DNA of 64,000 nt from Catellatospora vulcania (GTDB lineage: Bacteria; Actinomycetota; Actinomycetes; Mycobacteriales; Micromonosporaceae): assembly GCF_009720385.1 (NCBI RefSeq), contig NZ_WARX01000007.1:402784-466783 (forward strand), written 5' to 3'. The translations under genes were made by a program, and so were the position numbers. The notes below the pieces were generated by a model that saw only the letters and a program-made list of their open reading frames with translations, was not told the DNA's origin and did no database searches. Numbering within the stretch: position 1 is the first letter of the stretch; every line of letters begins with the position of its first letter. Shown here in pieces: positions 1-9,013 of the stretch.

Positions 1-144
1 CCGCCATGCACGCTTCGGCCCGAGCACTCTTGGATCCCATCAAATCATCACAAATGTTTCTTGGTCACCCGGTCACAGATTCCGGTGCCGACCGCGAGGA
101 GGTCGTGGCGCGACACGCAGGAGCGACCTGCACGCGGAGTGGTG
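1..144. other. Window edge, no gene seen
   Basis: I see no supported gene here. The sequence is locally AT-richer around positions 35-65 and lies just downstream of the minus-strand regulator that ends at 145. I found no clear terminator hairpin. Confidence 0.5.
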
Positions 145-2805
145 TCAGCGGGTCGTGCAGGGGCGCTTGGCCTCGGTCGGGCAGGTGCGCTCTCGCAGCG
201 GTCGCGCTTGCGGGACTCCCAACTCGGTGTAGATCGTCAGCGCTCGCCGCCAGTGCTCCCGCGCCGCCCCGGGCACCTGCCCGGCGGCCGCCTGGGCGGC
301 GAGCGCGTCGCCGATGCCTTCCAGGGCACGGGCCTGCTCGAAGCGATCGCCGGTGTGTTCGGCCAGATCCAGGGCCGCGCGATGGCGTTCCAGCGCGTCC
401 CCGGGCCGGCCCAGGGTGCGCAGGGTCTCGCCGAGCCCGTTGAGCGACTCGGTCTCCAGGCCCCGGTCGCTGGTGTCCCGGCCGAGGGCCAGTGCCCGGC
501 CCAGGTCGTCGAGGGCTTCGGCGGGGCGGCCGGTGTGCCGGTGCACGGAGGCGAGCGCCGCGAGTGCGCTGCCCTGTCCTGCCGGGTCTCCTGCGGCCCG
601 GCAGCCGTCCAGCGCCCGGGTCAGCGCGGTCTCCGCCTCGTGGTAGCGACCGAGCTGCTCGTAGGTCACGCCGAGGTTGCCCAGTGCGTATCCTTCGAGC
701 CGGAGGTCGCCGAGGTCGGCGAAGATCGCCGCGGCCCGGCGGTGGTGCGCGGCGGCGCGGGCATGGCGGCCCAGTCTCCGGTGCAGTGAACCGCGGTTGA
801 GCAGCATGGCTGCCTCGCCGTGCCGGTCCTCGGCCGCCCGGCACAGCATCAGCGCCGTGCCGAGGCACGCCATGGCGTCGGCGTACGCCCCCAGCCGTTC
901 GTGTACCGCGGCCAGTCGCGACAGTGCCCGTGCCTGCCCTGGCCGGTCGCCGGCGGCCGCGAATCCGGTGGCCGATTCCGTTAGTTCGGTCCGCGCCTGG
1001 TCGTAGGCGCCCAGCCACCAGTGGATCGTGCCGAGGTTGGCCAGCACCGCGGCCCGCTCGGCGGCGTGGGGCGCGAGTGCGGCCAGCGCCCCGGCGTGCA
1101 CCGCGAGGGCCTCTTCGTGGTGCCCGCCGACTTCGAGGTATCGCCACAGCAGGGTGGACAGTCCTGCGCTGTCCGTCGCGCGGTCGTGCCCGGCGGCGAA
1201 CACGGCCAGCCGTACCAGCTCGCCGCGGCGGGTGTCGAGCCAGCGCCGGGCCGCGGCGGGCTCGGCCGGGAACGGCAGCGGCCGATGGGGTGCGGCGACG
1301 GTCGGGCGGGTGGGGTGCTCGTGCGGGAACAGCAGGTCCATCGCGGCTGCCGTCGCGTCGAGGTGGTGGCGCAGCAGGCGGGTGATGGCGTCGCGGCGTC
1401 GGGGGATGGTCAGCTCGGCCAGGGCCCGTTCGCCGGCGTACGCCCGCAGCAGGTCGTGCATCGTGTGGCCGGTGGGGGACCGCTCGACCAGGTGCGCACG
1501 GGTCAGGTCGTCCAGTGCCCGCGCGGCGGCGTCGGTGGTCGCGTCGGCGAGGGCGGCCAGCGCCGGGGCGTCGACGTCTCGTCCTGGGTAAAGGCCGAGC
1601 AGCGCGAACGCGTGTGCGGCGGGTGGGCTCAGGTGCCGGTGTGACCAGGACAGCACGGTGCGCACGGCCGAGGGCGGGTCGCCGGGCAGTTGCAGCGTGT
1701 CCAGCGCGTCGGCGCCGGTCAGCTCGGCCGCGATGTGTTCCAGGGTGGCGTCGGGTCGCGCGGTGGCGACTTCGGTGGCGACCCGCAGGGCCAGCGGCAG
1801 CCCGGCGCAGCGGGACGCCAGCGCGGCGGCGGCTGCCGGTTCGGCGTCGACCCGCGTGCCGAGCAGTGTGCGCAGCAGCGCGACGGCGTCGGTGGGGGGC
1901 AGCGCGTCGAGGCGTATCCGGTGGGCTCCGTCGCGGGCGACGAGCCCGGCCAGGTCGTCGCGGCTGGTGACGAGGACCGCGCAGCCGGCCGTGCCTGGTA
2001 GTAGCGGCCGGACCTGGGCCGCGCTGTGCGCGTTGTCGAGCAGGACCAGCATCCGCCGCCCGGCCAGCAGGCTGCGGTATGCCGCGGCGCGTTCGTCCAC
2101 TCCGGCCGGGATCGCGGCCCGGCCCAGCCCGAGTGCGCGCAGCAGCATGCCGAGCGCGTCGACGGCGGGCAGCGGCTGGCCTGGGGCGTAGCCGCGCAGG
2201 TCGAGGTGCAGTTGCCCGTCGGGGAACCGTGCGGCGGCGCGGTGCGCCCAGTGCAGGGCGAGGGCCGTCTTGCCGACGCCGCCGGTGCCCGACACGACCG
2301 AGACGGTCGGGCAGCCTGGCATGTGCAGGGCGTCGAGTGCGGACAGCTGTGCGTCGCGGCCGGTGAACGCCGGCACGTCGGCGGGTAGCTGGTGTGGCGC
2401 GGTGGCGCGTGGGCGGCGCTGTTCTTCGACGCGGTCGCGGGCGGTGGCGAGCGCCCCCTGTTCGGCGGGGGTGGCTCCGAGCAGCCGGACCAGCGTGTCG
2501 AAGCGATCGGTGGGTGGCAGTACCCGGCCGGACAGGTATTCGCCGATGATGCCGTGCGACCAGCCGGTGGAGGCGGCGAGGTCGCGGTAGGACAGCTGTG
2601 GTGTGCGGGTGCGGCGGGCGTGCCGGCGGCGCAGCCCGCGTAGCAGGCCGGCCAGCTCGTCGAGGGTGCGTACGTCGCCGACTGCGGGTGTGTCGCGCTC
2701 GGGCGGTCCCGGTTCGCGTGGTGGGCCGTCGGAACGAGGTTTCTGCTCGGGGTGTCGGGTCCGTGGCCCGCCGGGGTGGGCGGCGCCGGGGTCGTGGATG
2801 TCCAA
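145..2805 (-). CDS. NB-ARC/TPR transcriptional regulator with N-terminal HTH
   Basis: An 886-residue AfsR/SARP-relative-type regulator. Residues about 45-110 form an XRE-like helix-turn-helix (LSYRDLAASTGWSHGIIGEY). A P-loop ATPase (NB-ARC) follows, with Walker A GTGGVGKTALAL (Lys about 179) and a Walker B-like RRMLVLLDNA. The C-terminal 350 residues are tetratricopeptide repeats (LGTIHWWLGAYDQA, LGNLGVTYEQLGRYHEA and others). Such proteins are ATP-dependent signalling regulators, often of secondary metabolism; the target here is unknown. The same frame stays open to 3168, but that part overlaps the CBM2 gene and contains no ATG or GTG start near the HTH. The TTG at 2805, two bases after the CBM2 stop codon, is my chosen start. 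It would make the pair translationally coupled. The start is uncertain; the domain call is firm. Confidence 0.82.
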   Translation of the reverse strand: MDIHDPGAAHPGGPRTRHPEQKPRSDGPPREPGPPERDTPAVGDVRTLDELAGLLRGLRRRHARRTRTPQLSYRDLAASTGWSHGIIGEYLSGRVLPPTDRFDTLVRLLGATPAEQGALATARDRVEEQRRPRATAPHQLPADVPAFTGRDAQLSALDALHMPGCPTVSVVSGTGGVGKTALALHWAHRAAARFPDGQLHLDLRGYAPGQPLPAVDALGMLLRALGLGRAAIPAGVDERAAAYRSLLAGRRMLVLLDNAHSAAQVRPLLPGTAGCAVLVTSRDDLAGLVARDGAHRIRLDALPPTDAVALLRTLLGTRVDAEPAAAAALASRCAGLPLALRVATEVATARPDATLEHIAAELTGADALDTLQLPGDPPSAVRTVLSWSHRHLSPPAAHAFALLGLYPGRDVDAPALAALADATTDAAARALDDLTRAHLVERSPTGHTMHDLLRAYAGERALAELTIPRRRDAITRLLRHHLDATAAAMDLLFPHEHPTRPTVAAPHRPLPFPAEPAAARRWLDTRRGELVRLAVFAAGHDRATDSAGLSTLLWRYLEVGGHHEEALAVHAGALAALAPHAAERAAVLANLGTIHWWLGAYDQARTELTESATGFAAAGDRPGQARALSRLAAVHERLGAYADAMACLGTALMLCRAAEDRHGEAAMLLNRGSLHRRLGRHARAAAHHRRAAAIFADLGDLRLEGYALGNLGVTYEQLGRYHEAETALTRALDGCRAAGDPAGQGSALAALASVHRHTGRPAEALDDLGRALALGRDTSDRGLETESLNGLGETLRTLGRPGDALERHRAALDLAEHTGDRFEQARALEGIGDALAAQAAAGQVPGAAREHWRRALTIYTELGVPQARPLRERTCPTEAKRPCTTR

Positions 2806-2807
2806 CT

Positions 2808-3203
2808 TCAGCAGGGGATGCCGTTGATGGTCAGGTCGGTGGGGATGTCGGTGGCGGGGGCCGCGGCGGTCCAGCCGAAGCCGAGGGTCGTGTTCGTCGG
2901 GATGGCCGCGTTCCAGGGGGTGTTCACGGCGATCGCCGAGCGGGGGCCGGGTTGGGTGATCCGGGACTGCCACACGCCCTGCACGGTCGTGTCGGCCGGG
3001 AACGTCCAGGTCAGCGCCCAGCCGTTGACGGCGGGGCCGGTGTTGTCCAGCAGCACGGTGGCGGTGAACCCGCCGGGGTAGGTGGTGAGCAGGTAGCGGC
3101 AGTCGATCCCGCCGGGCTGTGCCGAGGCGGTGCCGGTGGACGAGAGCGCCGCCAGCGTGGCCGTGCACGCGACCGCGGCCAGCCGTACGCGGATGCCGTT
3201 CAT
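2808..3203 (-). CDS. Secreted stand-alone CBM2-like carbohydrate-binding protein
   Basis: 131 residues. A Sec signal peptide (basic NGIRVRLAA, hydrophobic core, likely cleavage after TASA near residue 28) is followed by one beta-sandwich domain. It carries the CBM2 pattern: Cys near the start (IDCRY) and at the very C-terminus (NGIPC), presumably disulfide-bonded, conserved Trp residues (NGWALTWTFP, GVWQS, NTPWNA) and the GFGW motif. No catalytic domain is attached, which is unusual because CBM2 modules normally tether cellulases, xylanases or LPMOs. A strong AAGGAGG ribosome site precedes the ATG at 3203. The gene ends two bases before the TTG start of the TPR regulator. Binding to cellulose or chitin is inferred from the family, not shown. 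Confidence 0.8.
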   Translation of the reverse strand: MNGIRVRLAAVACTATLAALSSTGTASAQPGGIDCRYLLTTYPGGFTATVLLDNTGPAVNGWALTWTFPADTTVQGVWQSRITQPGPRSAIAVNTPWNAAIPTNTTLGFGWTAAAPATDIPTDLTINGIPC

Positions 3204-3276
3204 GCCGCCTCCTTCGATCGACGGCAGTCTACGGCCGGAGGCGGGGCCGGTGGGAACGTTCCCACGGAGCGGGCGG

Positions 3277-3876
3277 TCAGCCTGCTTTGCGTGCGGCGGC
3301 GATGAACTCCCTGATCAGGGTTTCGCTTTTGACGCCGCGGGCGGATTCGACGCCGCTGGACACGTCCACGCCGCCCGCCCCGGACTGCCGGATGGCGTCG
3401 GCGACCGTGTCGGGAGTCAGGCCGCCCGCGAGGATCCAGCCGTCACCGGGTGCGCGTTCGCGTACCAGGGTGTAGTCCCACGCGCCGCCGGAGCCCGGCT
3501 CGGTCGCGTCGACCAGCAGCAGGTCTTCGCCGTATGCGCCGACGTGCAGATCCGGCGCTTGGTAGCTGACCGCCCGGATGAGGGTCAGGCCGAGGTCGGC
3601 GACCGCGGCGAAGTCGGCGCGGGAGTAGTCGCCGTGCAGTTGCAGGGCGCGCAGGCCGGTGTCGCGGACCAGGTCGCGCACGGTGGCGATGTCGGTGCCG
3701 GCGACGACGGCGACGGTCAGCACGTGCGGCGGGACCGTGGCGGCCAGTCGGCGCGCGGTGTCGGGGGCGACCTGGCGCGGGCTGCGGGTCAGCAGGAAAC
3801 CGATCGCGTCGGCTCCTGCGTCGACGGCGGTGGCGACGGTCTCGGCGGTGGACAGGCCGCAGATCTTCACGAACAC
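3277..3876 (-). CDS. trpF: Phosphoribosylanthranilate isomerase
   Basis: 199 residues, the usual length for TrpF, which isomerises N-(5-phosphoribosyl)anthranilate to CdRP in tryptophan synthesis. The N-terminus VKICGLS carries the catalytic Cys, and LLLVDATEPGSGG carries the catalytic Asp. GADAIGFLLTRSPRQV, LQLHGD and LAGGLTPDTVADAI, SGVDVSSGVES are typical TIM-barrel phosphate-binding stretches. It starts at GTG 3876 with a GGAGGC ribosome site. It lies 12 bp downstream of the alpha/beta hydrolase gene and is probably co-transcribed with it. No other trp gene is nearby, so it is an isolated copy. In actinobacteria the PriA isomerase often does this step, so a separate TrpF is worth noting. 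Confidence 0.9.
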   Translation of the reverse strand: MFVKICGLSTAETVATAVDAGADAIGFLLTRSPRQVAPDTARRLAATVPPHVLTVAVVAGTDIATVRDLVRDTGLRALQLHGDYSRADFAAVADLGLTLIRAVSYQAPDLHVGAYGEDLLLVDATEPGSGGAWDYTLVRERAPGDGWILAGGLTPDTVADAIRQSGAGGVDVSSGVESARGVKSETLIREFIAAARKAG

Positions 3877-3888
3877 GGGTGCCTCCGC

Positions 3889-4719
3889 TCAGTCCTGCTC
3901 GGTGATGCGGGCCAGGATCTCGCGGGCGGTGTCGTCGGGGGCCTCGTCGGGGATCCAGTGGCTGACCCCGGGAAGGGTGACGAACCGGTAGTCGCCGGTG
4001 ACGTAGGCGGCGCAGCTGTCGGCCGCTTTCGGGCCGATGGCCCAGTCGCCGTCGCTCCACAGGAACGTGGTCGGCACCTCGACCCGGCCCGCCGGGGTGA
4101 AGCCCGCGCCGAGGGTCAGCGCCCGGTACCAGTTCAGGCCACCGGTGAGGCGGGCACGGTCCAGCATCGGGCTGACGAAGCGCTCGACCCGCTCGGCGGG
4201 CACCCCGGTGAAGATCTCCCGCAGCCGTCGGCCGTCGTCTTCGAGCAGCAGGTCCTCGGCCTTGCCCTCCTGCTGGAAGAGTCCGATGTAGGCGGATCGC
4301 TGCTGCTGGTCGGGGTCGGTGGCGATGGTCCTGGCGAAGGCCGTCGGGTGCGGCACGGAGATCGCGGTGAGGGTCCGTACCCGGTCGGCGTGCCCGGCGG
4401 CCAGATGCCAGGCGACCACTGCTCCCCAGTCGTGGCCGACCACGTGCGCGCGGTCCACGCCGAGCGCGTCGAGCACCGCGAGCGCGTCGGCGACGCATTC
4501 GCCCATGGCGTAGTCGGCGACGGCGGTAGGGCGCGCGCCGGGGGAGTAGCCGCGCTGGTCGAAGGCGTAGGTGCGCACGCCGGCGTCGTGCAGGCGGGCG
4601 GCGACCAGCTCCCACTCCCCGGCGTGCTGCGGGAAGCCGTGCAGCAGCAGCGCCACCGGCCCGTCCTCCGGGCCGCCGGCGTGAAGGTCGAACACCAGGC
4701 CCCGTGCCGAGATCTGCAT
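3889..4719 (-). CDS. Alpha/beta hydrolase, epoxide hydrolase or dehalogenase-like
   Basis: 276 residues with one alpha/beta-hydrolase domain. The oxyanion-hole motif HGFP is at residues 27-30. The nucleophile elbow GHDWG at 95-99 has Asp97 as nucleophile, as in epoxide hydrolases and haloalkane dehalogenases rather than Ser esterases. FDQRGYSPGARP follows the second strand, and His254 in GVSHWIPDEAP is the likely catalytic base. There is no signal peptide, so it is cytosolic. It starts at ATG 4719 and is followed 12 bp later by trpF on the same strand. The substrate cannot be told from sequence. Confidence 0.85.
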   Translation of the reverse strand: MQISARGLVFDLHAGGPEDGPVALLLHGFPQHAGEWELVAARLHDAGVRTYAFDQRGYSPGARPTAVADYAMGECVADALAVLDALGVDRAHVVGHDWGAVVAWHLAAGHADRVRTLTAISVPHPTAFARTIATDPDQQQRSAYIGLFQQEGKAEDLLLEDDGRRLREIFTGVPAERVERFVSPMLDRARLTGGLNWYRALTLGAGFTPAGRVEVPTTFLWSDGDWAIGPKAADSCAAYVTGDYRFVTLPGVSHWIPDEAPDDTAREILARITEQD

Positions 4720-4892
4720 AACGGCCAGCCTAGTACGGGATGCGGTCGGCGGATCATGTGGCGGCGGGGCGCGGTGTTCCGGCTTCTTTCATACGGGGTT
4801 CACACCTGCGGGTGAAGATCATGGGAGGGATCGGCCGAAATGATTCGGCACACTGTTATCAGGGCAGAAGGTAGGCAGGTGGAGGTGACCTG

Positions 4893-5315
4893 ATGTCCAA
4901 GACACACCGCCCGTCGTCGCAGGATCCGGGAAGCACGGCAGCAGAGCAGCTGACGAGCCTGTCCCGCACCGAGTTCGTCCTCGCCAGGACGTGGCTGCAC
5001 GGCGCGTCGCGGGACGCGGGTGCGGCGCAGGGGCGGCTGAGCACCGCCGGGCTGGTCTTCATCTGGGTGCTGCCCGCGCTGGTGGTGGCGGGTGTGCTCG
5101 GGCTGGCCGAGGTCATGCCGCTGTGGGCGGCCGTGTTGTGCGTGGCCTCGGGGCTGGTGCTGCTCGGGGTCGGGCTGGGCCTGGCGGGCCGGTCGCGCAG
5201 CCGGGTCGCGAACCCGCCGGTCGGGCAGCAGGCGTGGCGTCCGCTGCGTGCGGACGCCGAGGGGCTCGACAAGTCGCGTCCCGCGTCCACGGGCCTGGAA
5301 CGCCGGGGCGGGTGA
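4893..5315 (+). CDS. Small two-helix membrane protein, unknown function
   Basis: 140 residues. A hydrophilic N-terminal stretch of about 50 residues (LTSLSRTEFVLARTWLHG) is followed by two membrane helices: STAGLVFIWVLPALVVAGVL and VMPLWAAVLCVASGLVLLGV. The tail is basic and polar. A purine-rich AGGTGGAGGTG lies before the ATG at 4893. I do not recognise a family. It converges on modB, whose end is only six bases away. The protein is probably real, judging by its ribosome site, codon use and tidy membrane topology. Confidence 0.65.
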   Translation: MSKTHRPSSQDPGSTAAEQLTSLSRTEFVLARTWLHGASRDAGAAQGRLSTAGLVFIWVLPALVVAGVLGLAEVMPLWAAVLCVASGLVLLGVGLGLAGRSRSRVANPPVGQQAWRPLRADAEGLDKSRPASTGLERRGG

Positions 5316-5321
5316 GCCGGG

Positions 5322-6161
5322 TCAGGGGCTGCTGATCCAGCGGTCGCGCAGGCTGACCAGGATGGTCACCGAGACGACGAGCAGGATCAGGCTGAGCACG
5401 ATCGCCGCTTCGAGGTCGGTCTCCAGGGCCAGGTACACGGCCAGGGGCATGGTCTGCGTACGCCCCGGGAAGTTGCCCGCGAAGGTGATGGTCGCGCCGA
5501 ACTCGCCCAGCGCCCGTGCCCAGCAGAGCACCGCGCCCGCGGCGATGCCGGGTGCGACCAGCGGCAGGGTGACCCGGCGGAAGGTGGTCCAGCGGCCGGC
5601 GCCCAGCGTCGCGGCGGCCTCCTCGTAGCGGGTGTCGGCGCCGCGTAGCGCGCCTTCGACCGCGATGACCAGGAACGGCATCGCGACGAACGCTTCGGCG
5701 ACGACGACGCCGGCGGTGGTGAACGGGAGCGTGAACCCGAAGGTCTCGTCGAGCCAGGATCCGATCAGGCCGCGGCGGCCGAACAGCAGCAGCAGGGCCA
5801 CGCCGCCGACGACGGGTGGCAGCACCAGCGGGACGGTGATCAGGGCACGGGCCAGCCGCCGTCCGGGGAACTCGACCCGGGCGAGCAGCCAGGCCAGGGG
5901 CACGCCGAGCAGGATGCAGAAGATCGTGGCGACGGAGGCGGTCAGCAGCGACAGCCGTAGCGCTTCGAGGATCGCGGGCTCGGCCAGGTGCTGCGGCAGC
6001 TCCCGCCACGGGGTGCGCAGCAGCAGCGCGAGCAGGGGCAGGACCAGGAACGCCAGGCCGAGCCCGGCGGGCACGATCAGGAAGACCGGGATGCGCCGCT
6101 GGCCGCGCCGGCGCGGCGGGGTCGCCGCCGCGCCGGGGTGGTGGATCTCGTCGACGGCCAT
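5322..6161 (-). CDS. modB: Molybdate ABC transporter permease
   Basis: 279 residues with about six membrane helices. The EAA loop that docks the ATPase is clear at DTRYEEAAATLGAGRWTTFRRVTLPLVAPGI. PLAWLLARVEFPGRRL and VLPPVVGGVALLLLFGRRG are characteristic of ModB and CysT/W-type permeases. It starts at ATG 6161, nine bases after the modA stop codon, so the two form an operon. The ATPase gene modC that normally follows modB is missing: the next gene is on the opposite strand and unrelated. Confidence 0.9.
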   Translation of the reverse strand: MAVDEIHHPGAAATPPRRRGQRRIPVFLIVPAGLGLAFLVLPLLALLLRTPWRELPQHLAEPAILEALRLSLLTASVATIFCILLGVPLAWLLARVEFPGRRLARALITVPLVLPPVVGGVALLLLFGRRGLIGSWLDETFGFTLPFTTAGVVVAEAFVAMPFLVIAVEGALRGADTRYEEAAATLGAGRWTTFRRVTLPLVAPGIAAGAVLCWARALGEFGATITFAGNFPGRTQTMPLAVYLALETDLEAAIVLSLILLVVSVTILVSLRDRWISSP

Positions 6162-6170
6162 GGGCTCAGA

Positions 6171-6959
6171 TTACGGAGCCTGGAACCCGGCCGCGGTCAG
6201 CACGGCCTTCGCGGGTGCGGACTGCAGGTAGGCCAGGAACGCCTCGGCGCCGGTCTTGTTCGGGGCGTCCTTGAGGGCGACGACGGGGTAGTCGTTGATC
6301 GCGCCGGCGGACTCGGGGAATTCGACGCCGTCCACATCGGCGGCCGCGGCCTTGGCGTCGGTGCGGTACACCAGTGCCGCGTCGACCTCGCCGAGCTTCA
6401 CCTTGGACAGCGCCGCCTTGACGTCCTGTTCGAAGGTGACCGGGGTGAGCTTGACCCCGGCGCTGTCGAGGGCCTTCTTCGCGGCCGCGCCGCAGGGGAC
6501 CTGCTCGGCGCACAGGGCCACCTTCAGGTCGGGCTTGCTCAGGTTCTCCAGTGTGGTGATGCCCTTCGGGTTGCCCTTGGGCACGGCGATGACGAGCTGG
6601 TTCTTGACGAACACGACCGGGACGCCGGTGGCGTCGCCGGCGTCGACGACGGTCTTCATGGTCGCGGGGCTGGCGGCGGCGAACACGTCGGCGGGCGCGC
6701 CCTGGGTGATCTGGGTGGCCAGCGCGGAGCTGCCGGCGAAGTTGAACGTGACCTTCGTGCCGGGGTGCGCGGCCTCGAAGTCCTTGCCGATCTTCGTGAA
6801 CGCCTCGGTGAGCGACGCCGCGGCGAACACGGTCACGTCGCCGGAGACGCCGCCGCCGGCCGCCGGGGCCGGGGTCTGTCCGCTGCCGCATGCGGTGGCC
6901 GCCATGGCCGCGGCCAGCGCAAGCCCGGCCAGCGCAGTCCGGATGCCTCTGCTGCCCAT
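6171..6959 (-). CDS. modA: Molybdate-binding lipoprotein
   Basis: 262 residues. A lipoprotein signal peptide with lipobox ATAC (Cys24) anchors it outside the membrane. The mature part is a ModA-type binding protein: VTVFAAASLTEAFTKIGKDFE, FNFAGSSALATQI, GAPADVFAAASPATM and the late LGEVDAALVYRTDA. These segments bind the oxyanion in the ModA family. The ATG at 6959 is preceded by GGGGAGGAAGC, a strong ribosome site; a longer frame extends upstream but lacks signal-peptide logic. First gene of a modA-modB pair. Confidence 0.92.
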   Translation of the reverse strand: MGSRGIRTALAGLALAAAMAATACGSGQTPAPAAGGGVSGDVTVFAAASLTEAFTKIGKDFEAAHPGTKVTFNFAGSSALATQITQGAPADVFAAASPATMKTVVDAGDATGVPVVFVKNQLVIAVPKGNPKGITTLENLSKPDLKVALCAEQVPCGAAAKKALDSAGVKLTPVTFEQDVKAALSKVKLGEVDAALVYRTDAKAAAADVDGVEFPESAGAINDYPVVALKDAPNKTGAEAFLAYLQSAPAKAVLTAAGFQAP

Positions 6960-7192
6960 TCGCTTCCTCCCCTGGATGCGCGGCCCGTCCGACGCGCGCC
7001 GCGGGATCCAGACTACTGCTCGCATCCGCGAGGGCTTTACTTGGTTATGGCTCTCTGTTGCGTGAAGAGCGGCGAGATCGGCTTCGCATCTGCATGATGA
7101 GGTCATGGGTCAGGTGTCGGCGCCGTTGCCGGCCCCCGGTGGCGGGTGCTGCCCCCGGGCGTGCGCCGGCACGTGAACCCGCGGCCGCCGCG

Positions 7193-8461
7193 TCAGGGCA
7201 GGGTGTTCCGGACGGCCACCCCGTCCTTCATGATCACCCGGAGGTGGGCGGGGTCGGCGAGCACGTCCAGGTCGGTCAGCGGGTCGCCGTCGACGAGCAG
7301 CAGGTCCGCGTACGCCCCCGGCTGCACCACGCCCAGCGGAGCGGGATAGGGGTCACGTGGCCCGGACAGCGCCAGCAGCGCCGCGTTGTCCGACGTCGCC
7401 ATGCGCAGCACCTCGGCGGGGGCGAACCAGCGGCCGAGTTTGGCCAGTTGTGCGCCCTGGCGGGTGGCCAGCCGGGCGTCGAACAGGGTGTCGGTGCCCC
7501 AGGCCAGCCGCACCCCGTGCTTGCGGGCCAGCCGGTACGCGGTCTCGGTGCCGTCGGTCACTGCGAGCTGTTTGACCCGACCGCCCGGGTCGGTGATCGG
7601 GACGGCGTCGGCGTCGTCGAGGAACGGCTGCATCGACCACCACACACCCCGCTCGGCCATCAGCGCGGCGGTCTCGTCGTCGAGCAGGTGCCCGTGCTCG
7701 ACGCAGCGCACCCCGGCCCGGACCGCCTGCTGCACCGACGCGGGGGTGTAGGCGTGCACCATCACGTACGTGCCCCAGTGCCCGGCCGCCTCCACCGCGG
7801 CCGCCAGCTCCGCGAACGTGTACTGGGTGACGTCGATCGGGTCGTACGGCGACGCGACGCCCCCGCCGGCCATCACCTTGATCTGGCTCGCGCCGCGCAT
7901 CAGCTGCTCGCGGGTCGCCCGCAGCACCGCGTCGACGCCGTCGGCGATGGCCGCGGTGCCGGTGCGCTCCACCATGGTCAGCGGCGCGCCGGGCTCGCGC
8001 GGCACGTCCAGCAGCGACCGGAAGTCGCCGTGCCCGGCGGTCTGGCTGATGAACGCGCCGCTGGGGTAGATCCGCGGACCGGCGATGATCCCTTCGTCGA
8101 TGGCCCGTTTGAGGGCGAACACCGGACCGCCCGCGTCGCGCACCGTCGTGAACCCGCGCAGCAGCGTCCGTTCCGCCTCCCGGCCGGCGACCAGCTGCAG
8201 GTAGCCCGGGTCGGCGGTGGCCAGCACCGGCAGCGGCACGGCGGCCATCATGGCGTGCCAGTGCGCGTCGATCAGCCCCGGCATCAGGACCCGGCCGCCG
8301 CCGTCGACGACCGTCGCGCCGGGCTCGGCCGGTCCGCCGACGCCGGTGATGAGGCCGCCGGAGACGGTGACCGTGGTGGGTGGGGACAGCGCCGGGTTCA
8401 CCCCGTCGAAAACCCGCACGGCGCGGAACTCGGTCACGTCGGTGGCCTGATCAGGTGCCAT
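7193..8461 (-). CDS. Amidohydrolase, imidazolonepropionase/prolidase-like
   Basis: 422 residues of the metal-dependent amidohydrolase superfamily. GLIDAHWHAMM has the HxH metal motif (H-W-H) after the N-terminal beta-sandwich. IKVMAGGGVASPYD carries the region with the carbamylated or bridging Lys. MVHAYTPASVQQAVRAGVRCVEHGH and WGTDTLFD supply the further His residues and the Asp. The C-terminus ends with the usual ADLLLVDGDPLTDL segment. This subgroup hydrolyses cyclic amides or acyl-proline dipeptides; the substrate here is undetermined. I chose ATG 8461 because it begins just before the amidohydrolase beta-sandwich (FRAVRVFDGVNP). It is divergent from the DUF4259 gene. Confidence 0.86.
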   Translation of the reverse strand: MAPDQATDVTEFRAVRVFDGVNPALSPPTTVTVSGGLITGVGGPAEPGATVVDGGGRVLMPGLIDAHWHAMMAAVPLPVLATADPGYLQLVAGREAERTLLRGFTTVRDAGGPVFALKRAIDEGIIAGPRIYPSGAFISQTAGHGDFRSLLDVPREPGAPLTMVERTGTAAIADGVDAVLRATREQLMRGASQIKVMAGGGVASPYDPIDVTQYTFAELAAAVEAAGHWGTYVMVHAYTPASVQQAVRAGVRCVEHGHLLDDETAALMAERGVWWSMQPFLDDADAVPITDPGGRVKQLAVTDGTETAYRLARKHGVRLAWGTDTLFDARLATRQGAQLAKLGRWFAPAEVLRMATSDNAALLALSGPRDPYPAPLGVVQPGAYADLLLVDGDPLTDLDVLADPAHLRVIMKDGVAVRNTLP

Positions 8462-8571
8462 CTGTCGAGTGTCGCGGCCGCAGCCGGGACCGCGTGGCGG
8501 AACGGGCCGGATCCGCGGACTTGTCGCATGCGGCCGGTACGGTCCCGCTGCGCCCTGCGGAGGAGGCACTG

Positions 8572-8991
8572 GTGGGCACATGGGACTCGGGTCCGTTCGA
8601 CAACGACGCCGCCGCCGACTGGTGCGGCGATCTGAACGACGCCGATCCGGGCGACCGGCTCGGGATGATCCGGCAGACGCTGGCCGCCGTGGCCGACCAC
8701 GCGGGCTACCTCGACGACCGGATGGGGGTGCGGGCCGTCGCGGCCGCGGCGGTCATCGTGTCGCAGCGGGCCCCAGCGGAGCCGCTGAACTCACCGTACG
8801 CCCCGGACTTCCTGCTCGAAGGCGGGTCGCTGGTGGTCCCCGACGACGTGGCGGCGCTCGCGGTGCGGGCCCTGGACCGGGTCGTCGGTGACGACTCCGA
8901 GTGGCGTGAGCTGTGGGAGGACACCGGCGAGCCGGCGGACGCGCTGGCGGCTGTCGGCGACCTGCGGATGGCGCTGTGCACCGTGCCGTAG
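8572..8991 (+). CDS. DUF4259-like protein
   Basis: 139 residues. The N-terminus GTWDSGPFDNDAAADWCGDL is the hallmark of the DUF4259 family, whose function is unknown. Acidic helices and the central EPLNSPYAPDFLLEGG follow. No signal peptide or membrane segment is present. I chose GTG 8572 because GGAGGAGG lies six bases upstream and because the family begins at GTWDSGPF; the open frame runs further upstream without similarity. It lies 22 bp before a phosphotransferase gene on the same strand, possibly one transcript. Confidence 0.8.
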   Translation: MGTWDSGPFDNDAAADWCGDLNDADPGDRLGMIRQTLAAVADHAGYLDDRMGVRAVAAAAVIVSQRAPAEPLNSPYAPDFLLEGGSLVVPDDVAALAVRALDRVVGDDSEWRELWEDTGEPADALAAVGDLRMALCTVP

Positions 8992-9013
8992 CGGTGTCTC
9001 GGTAGGGTGAGCA

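Noticed and set aside
2806..3168. Upstream extension of the TPR regulator
   Set aside because: This part overlaps the CBM2 gene in another frame and translates to Arg/His/Pro-rich sequence without domain features.
3130..4815. 561-codon plus-strand frame over trpF and the hydrolase
   Set aside because: Low-complexity Gly/Val/Asp-rich reading opposite two clear genes.
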